Assembly (NCBI RefSeq): GCF_002078175.1
Contig: NZ_MWFK01000001.1
Span: 1,426,001 to 1,490,000, forward strand
Direction: 5' to 3'
DNA length: 64,000 nt
From: Streptomyces sp. M41(2017)
GTDB lineage: Bacteria > Actinomycetota > Actinomycetes > Streptomycetales > Streptomycetaceae
Shown here: piece by piece, positions 34,636 through 43,024 of the stretch
How positions within the stretch are numbered: position 1 is the stretch's first letter
How the letters are laid out: every line of letters starts with the position of its first letter
Translations under genes and position numbers: made by a program
Notes under the pieces: model-generated
What the model was told of the DNA's origin: nothing
The model's database searches: none
Seen by the model: only the letters and a program-made list of their open reading frames with translations

Positions 34636-35570
34636 GCGCCCTCCTTGATCTCTTCGATCTCCTCGGCGGTCTGCGTGTACGTCGTGACGAGTTCCCGGAT
34701 CCGGGCGGTCACGAGCTCCGGTGCCTCGATCGGCGTCATGTGCCCGACCCCCGGGAGTTCGGTGCTGCCGACGCAGTTCGGCAGGGCCGCCACCAGGGCC
34801 CGCGCGTGCACGACCGGCGTGAGCCGGTCCGCAGTCCCGGCGATCACCGCCGTCGGCACCCTCAACTCCCGTACGCCGTGGTCGAGATCGAGCGACTCCA
34901 GGACCGCCGACCAGGCGTGCCGCACGGTCCGCGGGCAGGCGTGCACGATCCGCGCGCAGGCCTCCACCATCAGCGGCGACGAACCGGCGCCCATGGTCGC
35001 GTACTTGAGGATCCGGCGGGCGACCGGCGTGACGGGCCCGAGCGGCGCGCGGGAACCGAGCACCGCCGCGGTGACCCGCGTCCGGAGCCGGCCGGCCCGC
35101 AGCGGGACGACCCGCGACTCGGCGACCAGCCGGGTGCTCCCGGTGCTGCACAGCAGCGCCGCCGCCGCGTGCTCGGTGAAGCGGGGCCGGGTGGACGCCG
35201 CCATCAGCGTCATCCCGCCCATCGAGTGCCCCACGAGCACGGCCTTCTCGCCCGGCGCCAGCGTCGCCGCGAGCACCGCCTCCAGGTCGTCGGCGAGCGC
35301 GTCCGTGCTGCACAGCTCGCTCGCCGGACTGCGCCCGTGACCGCGCTGGTCGTAGGCGACGACCCGGTGGTCGACGGCGAGGTCCCGGATCTGCGCCGCC
35401 CAGAAGGCCGTCGAACAGGTCCAGCCGTGCGCGAGGACCACGGCCGGCGCGCCCTCGGGACCGTGCACCTCGACGTGCAGGGTCGCGCCGTCCGCGGAGT
35501 GCGCGACCAGTTCCCGTACGGGCGGGGGAGGCGCGTACGTCCCGTGCGCGTCGTGCGTCAGCCGGCTCAC
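34632..35570 (-). CDS. alpha/beta hydrolase
   Basis: A 312-residue esterase/lipase-like hydrolase. The nucleophile elbow is GHSMGG with Ser at residue 116, preceded by the oxyanion segment AHGW. The acid is in VIAGTADRLTP and the His in GVGHMTPIEAP. The GTG at 35570 overlaps the stop of the monooxygenase gene (GTGA) and its own stop overlaps the SDR start, so all three are translationally coupled. It may cleave the ester or lactone formed by the monooxygenase. Confidence 0.9.
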   Translation of the reverse strand: MSRLTHDAHGTYAPPPPVRELVAHSADGATLHVEVHGPEGAPAVVLAHGWTCSTAFWAAQIRDLAVDHRVVAYDQRGHGRSPASELCSTDALADDLEAVLAATLAPGEKAVLVGHSMGGMTLMAASTRPRFTEHAAAALLCSTGSTRLVAESRVVPLRAGRLRTRVTAAVLGSRAPLGPVTPVARRILKYATMGAGSSPLMVEACARIVHACPRTVRHAWSAVLESLDLDHGVRELRVPTAVIAGTADRLTPVVHARALVAALPNCVGSTELPGVGHMTPIEAPELVTARIRELVTTYTQTAEEIEEIKEGA

Positions 35571-37099
35571 GCGTCCGCCACCGCCTTCTTCCTGCGGGTG
35601 CCCGTCACGGCCGGGCCGGGTTCGGGTTCCGTCGCCCGCACCACCTCGTACTCGGCGAGGTCGACCCGGCGCGTGGCGCCGCGGAACTCCGTGGTGGTGC
35701 CGGGCCACACGGTCGTGTTGACGCCGTTGGCGTCGAGGTACCAGCTGGTGCAGCCGCCGGTGTTCCACACGGTGCGCTTCATGCGTTCCTGCACCCGGTC
35801 GTTCCAGGCGTCGACGGCGGCGGGCCGCGCGTCGAGCGCCACTCGCCCGCCGAGGACGTCCAACTGCCGTACGAAGTCGGCCATGTAGTTCAGCTGGGAC
35901 TCGATCATCAGGATCATCGACGAGTTCCCGAGCCCGGTGTTGGGTCCGATGATCGTCATCCAGTTGGGGAAGCCGGCCGCGGTCGCGCCGCGCAGCGACT
36001 TCATGCCGTCCTTCCACGACTCGGCCAGCGTCCGGCCGTCCGCCCCGACGACGCGGTCGGCGATCGGCATGTCGGTGACGTGGAAACCGGTCCCGAAGAC
36101 GATCGCGTCGGCCTCGGCCCGGCTGCCGTCGGCGGCGACCAGCGTGGAGCCCTCGATCCGGGCGAGCCCGGAGGCGACGACGTCGACGTTCGGCTTGGTG
36201 AGCGCCGGATAGTAGGCGTTCGACAGCAGGATGCGCTTGCAGCCGATCCGGTAGTCGGGCGTCAGCTTCGCGCGCAGCGCCGGGTCCTTCACGGCCCGCG
36301 CGATGTTCCGCTTGGCCAGCCGCTCGACCAGGCCGAGTTCGTCGGGCCGCTTGGTGAACGCCTGCACCTGCAGTTCCCGGATGCCCCACAGCAGTCCGCG
36401 CCGGGCCTGCGTGGTGAACGGCAGCTGCCGGTGCAGCCACCGCTCGGCACCGGTGATCGCCCGGTCGACCCGCGGCATCACCCACGGCGGGGTGCGCTGG
36501 AACAGGGTGAGCCGGGAGACGTCCGGCTGGATCGCCGGCACGATCTGGATGGCCGAGGCCCCGGTGCCGATCATGGCGACGCGCTTGCCGCGCAGGTCGT
36601 GGTCGTGGTCCCAGCGGGCGGAGTGGAACACCTTGCCGGTGAACGTGTCGAGCCCGGGGATCTCGGGGATCTTGGGGTCGGACAGCGGCCCGGTCGCCGA
36701 GACCACGAGGTCCGCCGTGAGGTAGCCGCTGCTCGTCTCGATCCCCCAGCGCAGCTTCTCCGCGTCCCAGGTCATCATCCGCACCTCGGAGTTGAACCGC
36801 AGATGCGGGCGCAGCCGGAAGACGTCGGCCACGTGTTCCAGGTAGGCCCGGATGTGCTCCTGGCCGGAGAAGGTGCGCGGCCACTCGGGGTTGGGCGCGA
36901 ACGAGAACGAGTACAGGTGCGACGGGACGTCACAGGCGCACCCGGGGTAGCTGTTGTCCCGCCAGGTGCCGCCCACGCTGTCGGCCCGCTCCAGGACGAC
37001 GAAGTCGGTGATGCCCTCGCGGCGCAGCCGCACCGCGGCTCCCAGCCCGCCGAACCCGGACCCGATCACCGCCACCCGTACATGCTCGTGCTCGGTCAT
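35567..37099 (-). CDS. FAD-dependent Baeyer-Villiger monooxygenase
   Basis: A 510-residue flavoprotein that inserts oxygen next to a ketone using NADPH. The FAD fold GSGFGG is at residues 13-18, the Baeyer-Villiger fingerprint F-x-G-x3-H-x3-W is FTGKVFHSARW at 153-163, and the NADPH fold GTGASA follows at 178-183. ATG at 37099 lies 7 nt after GGAGG. First gene of the operon with the hydrolase and SDR, and divergent from a MerR regulator across 129 bp. The three-gene set resembles the monooxygenase-LipR-SDR start of the mycobacterial mymA operon. Confidence 0.92.
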   Translation of the reverse strand: MTEHEHVRVAVIGSGFGGLGAAVRLRREGITDFVVLERADSVGGTWRDNSYPGCACDVPSHLYSFSFAPNPEWPRTFSGQEHIRAYLEHVADVFRLRPHLRFNSEVRMMTWDAEKLRWGIETSSGYLTADLVVSATGPLSDPKIPEIPGLDTFTGKVFHSARWDHDHDLRGKRVAMIGTGASAIQIVPAIQPDVSRLTLFQRTPPWVMPRVDRAITGAERWLHRQLPFTTQARRGLLWGIRELQVQAFTKRPDELGLVERLAKRNIARAVKDPALRAKLTPDYRIGCKRILLSNAYYPALTKPNVDVVASGLARIEGSTLVAADGSRAEADAIVFGTGFHVTDMPIADRVVGADGRTLAESWKDGMKSLRGATAAGFPNWMTIIGPNTGLGNSSMILMIESQLNYMADFVRQLDVLGGRVALDARPAAVDAWNDRVQERMKRTVWNTGGCTSWYLDANGVNTTVWPGTTTEFRGATRRVDLAEYEVVRATEPEPGPAVTGTRRKKAVADA

Positions 37100-37216
37100 C
37101 CCGACGCCTCCTGGTCCGCACGACTCCGCCAGTGAACACTGGCGCAATCGGAGCGTAGAACAGCTTCGTACTGATGGGTAGGGGTCGGGGACGGGAAAGT
37201 TACCGGGGGTACGACG

Positions 37217-37222
37217 TAGGGT
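37217..37222 (+). promoter_or_regulatory. -10-like hexamer of the merR gene (leaderless)
   Basis: TAGGGT ends 6 nt before the GTG at 37229. Confidence 0.45.
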
Positions 37223-37228
37223 GCGCAG

Positions 37229-38038
37229 GTGGCCGAGGGATCAGGAAAACGGGACGCCGGGGCGCGATCACGGGGCGCGCGGACGCCGGGGAACGGCGCG
37301 CGCGGCGCCGCCGCACAGGCGGGCACGGCCCGCGAGCAGAGCCCGGCACCCCTCGCCGACAGCGGCCGCCCGGACCCCGGCGGGCACGAGTACCGCATGG
37401 AGGAACTGGCCGAGAAGGCCGGCATCACCGTGCGCACCCTGCGCTTCTACCGGGAACGCAAGCTCATACCGCCGCCCCGGCGCGAAGGCCGCATCGCCTG
37501 GTACGACGACACCCACCTGGCCCGCCTGCGCACCATCTCGGCACTCCTGGAACGCGGCCACACCCTCAACGGCATCGCGGAACTGGCCGAGGCCTTCGAC
37601 CACGGGCGCGACGTGGGCGAGCTGCTCGGCCTGGGCGAGCCCACCGAGGAGACCCCGGTCCGCCTCTCCCCCGAGGAACTCGCCGACGTCTTCGCCGGGC
37701 AGGCGACCCCGGAGAACCTCGCCGCCGCCCTCGACCTCGGCTACCTCGGCACGGACGGCGGCGAGATCGTCCACATCAGCCGCCGCCTGCTGGACGTCTC
37801 GGCCGCGCTGGTCCGCGAGGGCATCCCGCTCGCCGACGTCCTGCGCGCCGCCCGCCGCGTCCGCGACCACACCGACGCGCTCGCCGAACTCTTCACCACC
37901 CTGGTCCTCACCGAGGACCGCACCCCCCAGGACCTCCAACGCCTGCGCCCCCTCGCGAAGAGCGTGGTGGAGGCGGAACTGTCGATGGCCCTGGACCGCC
38001 GCCTGCGGGACAAGGAGAACGGCGAGGGCGGGGTGTAG
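37229..38038 (+). CDS. MerR-family transcriptional regulator
   Basis: A 269-residue regulator. After a disordered Gly/Ala/Arg-rich head of about 55 residues, the MerR winged helix reads YRMEELAEKAGITVRTLRFYRERKLIPPP with the RRxGR-type wing and LRTISALLERGHTLNGIAEL dimerisation start. The long C-terminal domain has no Cys cluster, so a small organic ligand is more likely than a metal. Divergent from the Baeyer-Villiger operon, which it probably controls. The start appears leaderless; the in-frame ATG at the DNA-binding domain (about residue 57) is an alternative. Confidence 0.88.
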   Translation: MAEGSGKRDAGARSRGARTPGNGARGAAAQAGTAREQSPAPLADSGRPDPGGHEYRMEELAEKAGITVRTLRFYRERKLIPPPRREGRIAWYDDTHLARLRTISALLERGHTLNGIAELAEAFDHGRDVGELLGLGEPTEETPVRLSPEELADVFAGQATPENLAAALDLGYLGTDGGEIVHISRRLLDVSAALVREGIPLADVLRAARRVRDHTDALAELFTTLVLTEDRTPQDLQRLRPLAKSVVEAELSMALDRRLRDKENGEGGV

Positions 38039-38066
38039 GGCTACCGGGGGCGACCGCGCACCGGCG

Positions 38067-38082
38067 GCCGGGGCTCCCCGGC
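38067..38082. terminator. short hairpin between merR and xthA
   Basis: GCCGGG and CCCGGC pair over a four-base loop between convergent genes. Confidence 0.45.
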
Positions 38083-38096
38083 AGTGTCGTGCCCGC

Positions 38097-38900
38097 TCAG
38101 AGGTTGTAGACGACCGTCACCGGCGCATGGTCGGACCAGCGCTCGTCGTGCGTCGCGGCGCGCTCCACGAAGCCCTTGACCGCCTTGGCCGCGAGCCCGG
38201 GCGTGCAGACGTGGAGGTCGATCCTCCACCCTGAATCATTGTCGAAAGCCCGCCCCCGGTACGACCACCACGAGTAGGGCCCCTCGGTGTCCGGGTGCAG
38301 GGCGCGGACGACGTCCACGTAGCCGCCGTCTGTCGCGTCGAGGACCTGGTCCAGCCAGGCGCGCTCCTCGGGCAGGAAGCCGGAGTTCTTCCGGTTGGCG
38401 CGCCAGTTCTTGAGGTCGGCCTCCTGGTGGGCGATGTTCCAGTCGCCGCAGACGACGACCTCGCGCCCGTCGGCGGCGGCGCGCTCCCTGAGTCCCTTGA
38501 GGTGGCCGAGGAACTCCGCCATGAAGCGGATCTTCTCGTCCTGCCGCTCGGTGCCGACCTCGCCGGAGGGCAGGTAGAGGCTCGCCACGGTGACGCCGGG
38601 CAGGTCCACCTCGACGTGGCGGCCGGAGGCGTCGAACTCCACGGACCCGAAGCCGACGCGGACGGCGTCCGGCTCGCGGCGTGTGTAAAGGGACACACCG
38701 GCACGGCCCTTGGCGGCGGCGGGGGCGTGCACGACGTGCCAGCCCTCGGGGGCGCGCACCTCCTCGGGCAGCTGCCCGGGCTCGGCCCGCACCTCCTGGA
38801 GACACAGCACGTCCGCGGAGGTCTCCGCGAGCCACTCCACGAAACCCTTCTTCGCGGCGGCCCGGAGCCCGTTCACATTCACAGAGGTCACAGTCAGCAC
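38097..38900 (-). CDS. xthA: exodeoxyribonuclease III / AP endonuclease
   Basis: A 267-residue Mg-dependent nuclease of base-excision repair. Conserved motifs in order: VTSVNVNGLRAA, VLCLQEVRAE (metal-binding Glu), VSLYTRREP, the catalytic CGDWNIAH, and the terminal WSDHAPVTV with the active-site Asp-His. GTG at 38900 is chosen since the family fold begins just after it; TATCGT 6 nt upstream suggests a leaderless transcript. The frame is open further upstream but those residues lack family similarity. Divergent from the acetyltransferase gene at 39038. Confidence 0.93.
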   Translation of the reverse strand: MLTVTSVNVNGLRAAAKKGFVEWLAETSADVLCLQEVRAEPGQLPEEVRAPEGWHVVHAPAAAKGRAGVSLYTRREPDAVRVGFGSVEFDASGRHVEVDLPGVTVASLYLPSGEVGTERQDEKIRFMAEFLGHLKGLRERAAADGREVVVCGDWNIAHQEADLKNWRANRKNSGFLPEERAWLDQVLDATDGGYVDVVRALHPDTEGPYSWWSYRGRAFDNDSGWRIDLHVCTPGLAAKAVKGFVERAATHDERWSDHAPVTVVYNL

Positions 38901-38906
38901 CCGGGC

Positions 38907-38912
38907 ACGATA
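38907..38912 (-). promoter_or_regulatory. -10-like hexamer of xthA (leaderless)
   Basis: TATCGT on the minus strand, 6 nt ahead of the GTG. Confidence 0.45.
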
Positions 38913-39024
38913 CTGAACCGGTGCGCCCGATCCGAACTCGATCACCCGCCCGGCAGGACGGGAGCGACCGCTCGCGCCGGTCCCGCACGACGCGTCACCA
39001 GCCATCACCCATAACGCATAGATG

Positions 39025-39030
39025 TACGGT
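39025..39030 (+). promoter_or_regulatory. -10-like hexamer of the GNAT gene (leaderless)
   Basis: TACGGT ends 7 nt before the ATG at 39038. Confidence 0.45.
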
Positions 39031-39037
39031 ATTCCGC

Positions 39038-39514
39038 ATGAACATCCGCCAGGTCCCCTTCGACCATCCCGACGCCGTGAAGCTCAACGACCAGGTGCAG
39101 GCCGAGTACGCCGAGCGCTACGGCGACGACGGCGACGCCACGCACCTCGACGCGTGGATGTTCGCCCCGCCCGTGGGCCTCTATCTGATCGCCTACGACG
39201 AGCGGGACCGGCCGGTGGCGACGGGCGGCTGGCGCACCCAGGACGAGAACGCCGAGGCCTACTCGGACGGCGACGCCGAACTCAAGCGCATGTACGTGGT
39301 CCCCGAGGCCCGCGGTCTCGGTCTCGCCCGGCGCGTCCTCGCCGCCCTGGAGGAGGACGCCCGTACGGCCGGCCGCGTCCGCATGGTCCTGGAGACCGGC
39401 GCCAAACAGCCCGAGGCGGTGTCCCTCTACGCGTCGAGCGGCTATGCCCCGTGCGCGAAGTTCGGCTACTACCGCTTCCACGACCTGAGCCTCTGCTTCG
39501 CCAAGGCCCTCTAG
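39038..39514 (+). CDS. GNAT-family N-acetyltransferase
   Basis: A 158-residue single-domain acetyltransferase. The acetyl-CoA loop reads RMYVVPEARGLGLARRVLAALEEDA, preceded by the beta-4 strand and followed by MVLETGAKQPEAVSLYASSGYAP, as in typical GNATs. Substrate is unknown. The reading frame extends upstream across the xthA promoter, but ATG at 39038 with its leaderless -10 element is the credible start. Followed by an 11-bp hairpin. Confidence 0.88.
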   Translation: MNIRQVPFDHPDAVKLNDQVQAEYAERYGDDGDATHLDAWMFAPPVGLYLIAYDERDRPVATGGWRTQDENAEAYSDGDAELKRMYVVPEARGLGLARRVLAALEEDARTAGRVRMVLETGAKQPEAVSLYASSGYAPCAKFGYYRFHDLSLCFAKAL

Positions 39515-39542
39515 GACCCGGCGTCCGGAGCGGGCGGCAGCC

Positions 39543-39567
39543 GGAGCGGGCCCCAGGGGCCCGCTCC
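39543..39567 (+). terminator. hairpin after the GNAT gene
   Basis: An 11-bp stem GGAGCGGGCCC / GGGCCCGCTCC over a three-base loop, about 30 bp past the stop codon. Confidence 0.7.
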
Positions 39568-39591
39568 ACGAGGGGAGTTGTCCGCGTCGCC

Positions 39592-39627
39592 GTGCGGACA
39601 TGGCAAGACTGTGCGGACATGGCAAGA
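39592..39627. repeat. direct repeat, two 17-bp copies
   Basis: GTGCGGACATGGCAAGA occurs at 39592-39608 and again at 39611-39627 (period 19). The second copy runs into the left arm of the following terminator. Confidence 0.8.
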
Positions 39628-39660
39628 GCCCCAGTCGGATCTCTCCGACTGGGGCTCTTG
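39623..39660. terminator. 17-bp perfect hairpin downstream of tRNA-Ala
   Basis: Bases 39623-39639 pair exactly with 39644-39660 around a TCTC loop. It lies 8 bp past the tRNA gene on the minus strand and can also stop transcripts from the GNAT side. Confidence 0.85.
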
Positions 39661-39667
39661 GCTGCGG

Positions 39668-39741
39668 TGGACCTGTGGGGATTTGAACCCCAGACCCCCT
39701 CGATGCGAACGAGGTGCGCTACCAGACTGCGCCACAGGCCC
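39668..39741 (-). tRNA. tRNA-Ala (anticodon CGC)
   Basis: The minus strand folds into a full cloverleaf of 74 nt. The acceptor stem is GGGCCTG / CAGGTCC, with the G3-U70 wobble pair that identifies alanine tRNAs. The D arm is GCGC...GCGC, the anticodon stem CCTCG / CGAGG around loop TTCGCAT with anticodon CGC (reads GCG), and the T arm TGGGG-TTCAAAT-CCCCA. The discriminator is A, and CCA is not fully encoded. Confidence 0.95.
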
Positions 39742-39838
39742 TTGCAACGAGTGAAACTCTAGCATCCCGATCGCGGTGCTTGGAAATCCGTTCCTGGCTG
39801 GTCAGCCAGGCCCTTCCGGGCACCGGTCGTCCGGCTTC

Positions 39839-41122
39839 TCACTCGTTGGCCGCGCGCGGCCGTTCGCCGTCCTCGTACTGGTCGAAGAGCGGGGTCCGGC
39901 CGCGTTCGCGGGCGCGGCGCGCCGACGCGGCGCGGCGGGCGTCACTGCGGCCGTCGTCCGCCGCGTCCGCGCAGTCGTCGTCGCACTCGGGGTTCTCCTC
40001 GGCCGGTTCGGCCTCGTGGGCGCTCGGCTCGACGGAGCTGGACCGCGCGGAACTCCACGCGTCCGGCGCCCCCAGGTCGACGTCGGAGGTGGCCCGCGGC
40101 GCGACGGGCGCGGTCACGTAGGTCGGCAGCGGAACGGGCACCGGGTCCCAGCTGTCGCCCTGTCGGGGGCCGCGCCGGCGTTCACGCTGCTGGTCGACCC
40201 ACTCGGCGTGGTCCGTCTGCTCGACGAGGGCGCGCCGGTCCGCGGCGAGCGCGGAGAGCCCGGTGTCGGTGTCGGCTCCTGGGCCTTCCTCCGGTTCGTC
40301 CACGGCGAGGTCGGCGGCCGCCCGGCGGCGCGGCTGACGCTCCCGCAGCCGCTGCGCGGCGACCTCGGCCCGGCGGCGGTCCATGACGTAGGTGAAGCGC
40401 CGCCGCTCCTGGGCCCGCAGATAGACGATGTAGGAGCTCAGCATCACGGCCGGTACGGCGGGCGCCCAGAGGAGCCCGAGGCCGCCGACGGCGGCGACGA
40501 TCGCGCCGAGTGTGAAGGCGAGGAAGAGCATGACCGTCGTACGCCGGCGGCGCGCGAGGACCTTGACGCGCCGGGCGCGCGCTTCGGCTTCCGCCGAGGG
40601 CGCCCGCCGCACGCCGGGTGCGCGGCCCGCCGCGGACGACGTGGCCTGCTGGGGCGCGGACTTGGCCGGCTGTCTCGGCGTGGACGGGGACGACTGCTGC
40701 GGTACGGGCCGGGCCGCGCCCGGTGTCTCGTACGCGCCGCTCTCCCTGCCGGCCGTCCGGCCGCCCTGGTTCTGTTCCGCCTGGGCCGGGTCCGGCGACG
40801 GCACGCGCTCCTGGACCTGTGGGCGGTGCTGGACCGCCGTCTGGGGCCGGGTCGGAGGCATGGCGAAGGCCCGGACGTCCACCGAATCGGTGGCGTCGTC
40901 CGGGTCGGCGTCGGGCTCCCCCTCGTCGGCGGAGCGCGCCCGCAGGTCCTTGGCGTATCGACGCTCCATGCCCGCCCGTCCGGACAGCAGCCGGATGGCG
41001 GTGCTGAAGCGTTCCGTCGGACGAGCTTCGTTCAGCTCGTCCTGCCTACGGAGCCACATCGGCACCAAGTAGGCGGCCCAGGCCCCGACGATGACTGCGT
41101 AGATGAGGCCGCTGCTGCTCAC
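39839..41122 (-). CDS. sepX: divisome membrane protein SepX/GlpR
   Basis: A 427-residue protein matching SepX of Streptomyces and GlpR of Corynebacterium, a membrane partner of the FtsZ ring and receptor for the gephyrin-like Glp. It begins SSSGLIYAVIVGAWAAYLVPMWLRRQDE, an N-terminal helix then a basic turn, continues with a long disordered region to about 225, a helical hairpin (TVMLFLAFTLGAIVAAVGGLGLL plus a second helix), and a charged C-terminal tail. The neighbours moeA (glp), moaC, mog and a RimJ-type GNAT are the usual ones. GTG at 41122 appears leaderless, with TACCGT 7 nt upstream inside an inverted repeat. Confidence 0.88.
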   Translation of the reverse strand: MSSSGLIYAVIVGAWAAYLVPMWLRRQDELNEARPTERFSTAIRLLSGRAGMERRYAKDLRARSADEGEPDADPDDATDSVDVRAFAMPPTRPQTAVQHRPQVQERVPSPDPAQAEQNQGGRTAGRESGAYETPGAARPVPQQSSPSTPRQPAKSAPQQATSSAAGRAPGVRRAPSAEAEARARRVKVLARRRRTTVMLFLAFTLGAIVAAVGGLGLLWAPAVPAVMLSSYIVYLRAQERRRFTYVMDRRRAEVAAQRLRERQPRRRAAADLAVDEPEEGPGADTDTGLSALAADRRALVEQTDHAEWVDQQRERRRGPRQGDSWDPVPVPLPTYVTAPVAPRATSDVDLGAPDAWSSARSSSVEPSAHEAEPAEENPECDDDCADAADDGRSDARRAASARRARERGRTPLFDQYEDGERPRAANE

Positions 41123-41153
41123 GCCTCACACGGTAGAGGGGTTTGTGTGAGGC
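41123..41153 (-). promoter_or_regulatory. inverted repeat over the sepX promoter
   Basis: GCCTCACAC-N13-GTGTGAGGC (9-bp perfect arms) begins one base upstream of the sepX start codon and encloses its -10-like element. It is a good operator candidate; as RNA it would be only partly transcribed if the gene is leaderless. Confidence 0.5.
41130..41135 (-). promoter_or_regulatory. -10-like hexamer of sepX (leaderless)
   Basis: TACCGT on the minus strand, 7 nt ahead of the GTG. Confidence 0.45.
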
Positions 41154-41217
41154 CATCTGCCAATTGCGCCGGTGTGTCGCACGATCTGGCTGATATTTCG
41201 AGCTTTTTTTGTGACCG

Positions 41218-41289
41218 ATGCGATCAGCAGGCCACCGGGAGCGCGAAATTAATGCCCCGAGCTGATCGCACAGCGATCAATTTCGAACA
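41218..41289 (-). other. interleaved inverted repeats between the RimJ-type gene and sepX
   Basis: In an AT-rich 173-bp gap, TGCGATCAGC (41218-41227) pairs with GCTGATCGCA (41259-41268), while a CGAAATT element lying between them pairs with AATTTCG further right (near 41279-41285). The pairings interleave as in a pseudoknot. A competing small hairpin GATCGC-N3-GCGATC lies in the same place. It may be an RNA structure or a set of protein sites. Confidence 0.4.
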
Positions 41290-41295
41290 CCCATT

Positions 41296-41988
41296 TCATT
41301 TACCGGCGTTGCCCGGCGTGCTCGGGTTCTGCGATCCCGACTGATCCGGTCCCAGCCGTTCCGGCCTGGTCTGGACCGATCGGCCGCGGCGCCACCGGGC
41401 GAGCAGTCCTTCGGGCACTTCCTCCGCGGTGAGCGCGAAGACGAGATGGTCCCGCCACGCGCCGTCGATGTGGAGATAGCGCGGGCGAAGCCCTTCCTCG
41501 CGGAATCCGAGTTTCTCCACGACCCTGCGGCTGGGCCGGTTCTCGGGGCGAATACAGACTTCGACGCGGTGCAGTCCGACCGTGCGGAAGCAGTGGTCGG
41601 TCACCAGCGCCACCGCCGTCGGCATCACGCCGCGGCCCGCGACCGACTGGTCCACCCAGTAGCCGACATGCCCCGAACACATCGAGCCCCAGGTGATCCC
41701 GGCGACGGTCAACTGCCCCACCAGCCGCCCCTGGTACTCGATCACGAAGGGCAGCATGCGGCCCGCGTTGGCCTCGGCCCGCAGGTGCCGGACCATCTGA
41801 CGGTAGGTCGGCCGGTGCGCGATCGGACCGCTCGGCGTGGGCGGCGGAATGGTCGCCTCCCAGGGCCGCAGCCAGTCGCGGTTGCGCCGGTTGACCTCAC
41901 GCCACGTCCGCTGGTCGCGCAGCCTTATCGGCCGGAGGACGACGTCGCCGTCCACCAGCTCGACGGGCCAGGATGGGCTGTTCAGCAC
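41296..41988 (-). CDS. RimJ/RimL-type GNAT N-acetyltransferase
   Basis: A 230-residue acetyltransferase of the RimJ/RimL branch. It has the typical opening [29 protein letters not shown], the [21 protein letters not shown] acetyl-CoA loop and [27 protein letters not shown]. Such enzymes acetylate protein N-termini or small amines; the target is unknown. The GTG overlaps the mog gene by seven bases. It is part of the moeA-moaC-mog group and precedes sepX, the same order as in other actinobacteria. Confidence 0.88.
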   Translation of the reverse strand: MLNSPSWPVELVDGDVVLRPIRLRDQRTWREVNRRNRDWLRPWEATIPPPTPSGPIAHRPTYRQMVRHLRAEANAGRMLPFVIEYQGRLVGQLTVAGITWGSMCSGHVGYWVDQSVAGRGVMPTAVALVTDHCFRTVGLHRVEVCIRPENRPSRRVVEKLGFREEGLRPRYLHIDGAWRDHLVFALTAEEVPEGLLARWRRGRSVQTRPERLGPDQSGSQNPSTPGNAGK

Positions 41989-42515
41989 GCACCCCCACTG
42001 CCGCTGGGTCTGAGGTGGTCGCCGCCGCGCAGCTGGTCGACGGCGTGGACCAGAAGGGGCTCCAGGACGGCCAGGCCGTCCTTCACCCCGCCGGGGGAAC
42101 CCGGCAGGTTCACGATCAGTGTCCCCCGGGCGACGCCGGCGAGCCCGCGGGAGAGCGCCGCGGTCGGCACCTTCTCCCGGCCGAACGCCCTGATCGCCTC
42201 GGGAATGCCCGGGATCTCGTGGTCGAGCACCCGGAGCGTCGCCTCGGGGGTGCGGTCGGTCGGTGAGATCCCGGTGCCGCCGGTGGTGACGATGACGTCG
42301 TAGCCCGCCTCGACACCGGCGCGCAGCGCGGCCTCCACGGGGTCGCCGTCCGGCACGACCTGCGGTCCCTCGACGGTGAAGCCCAACGAGGAGAGTCCGG
42401 CGGCGATCAACGGGCCGCCCCGGTCCTCGTAGACGCCGGCGGAGGCGCGGTTGGAGGCGGTGACCACCAGGGCGCGGTAGGTCCGCGCGGCGGCCGGGCC
42501 GGTGCCGGCGCTCAT
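41982..42515 (-). CDS. mog: molybdopterin adenylyltransferase (MogA/MoaB-like)
   Basis: A 177-residue enzyme that adenylylates molybdopterin before metal insertion. The MoCF-biosynthesis signature [17 protein letters not shown] and the [10 protein letters not shown] motif are intact; length fits MogA/MoaB. The ATG overlaps the moaC stop (ATGA), so the two are coupled. Whether it acts as MogA or as the more ambiguous MoaB form cannot be decided from sequence alone. Confidence 0.88.
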   Translation of the reverse strand: MSAGTGPAAARTYRALVVTASNRASAGVYEDRGGPLIAAGLSSLGFTVEGPQVVPDGDPVEAALRAGVEAGYDVIVTTGGTGISPTDRTPEATLRVLDHEIPGIPEAIRAFGREKVPTAALSRGLAGVARGTLIVNLPGSPGGVKDGLAVLEPLLVHAVDQLRGGDHLRPSGSGGAC

Positions 42516-43024
42516 GTCCGGCTCCAGTCGCCGGACTTCCCGCCCGTCTTCTCTTCCACCCGGACGTCCGTGATGACCGCTCCCTTGTCGACGGCCTTCA
42601 CCATGTCGATCACGGTGAGCGCCGCGACGCTGACCGCCGTGAGGGCTTCCATCTCGACACCGGTGCGGTCGGTCGTCCTGACGGTGGCGCGGATCTCGAC
42701 GGCGTCGTCCGCGACCGACAGGTCGACCTCGACGCCCGACACGGACAGCGGGTGGCACAGCGGGATCAGGTCCGGGGTGCGCTTGGCTCCCATGATCCCC
42801 GCGATGCGGGCGGTGGCGAGGGCGTCACCCTTGGGAACTCCCTCGCCGCGCAGCAGCTCGACGACGCCGGGCGAGACCAGGACGCGGCCGCTGGCCCGCG
42901 CGGTGCGCGCGGTCACGTCCTTCCCGGACACGTCGACCATGCGGGCGGCGCCCGCCTCGTCGATGTGCGTCAGTCGGTCCTGCACGGGGGGTCCGGAGGT
43001 GTCCCCCCGGGACGGAACAGTCAT
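42512..43024 (-). CDS. moaC: cyclic pyranopterin monophosphate synthase
   Basis: A 170-residue enzyme making cyclic pyranopterin monophosphate from the MoaA product in molybdenum-cofactor synthesis. Conserved blocks are [32 protein letters not shown] (His and Cys region), [22 protein letters not shown] and the terminal KTGGKSG. Lies 161 bp after moeA and overlaps mog. No moaA is present here, so that step is coded elsewhere. Confidence 0.93.
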   Translation of the reverse strand: MTVPSRGDTSGPPVQDRLTHIDEAGAARMVDVSGKDVTARTARASGRVLVSPGVVELLRGEGVPKGDALATARIAGIMGAKRTPDLIPLCHPLSVSGVEVDLSVADDAVEIRATVRTTDRTGVEMEALTAVSVAALTVIDMVKAVDKGAVITDVRVEEKTGGKSGDWSRT

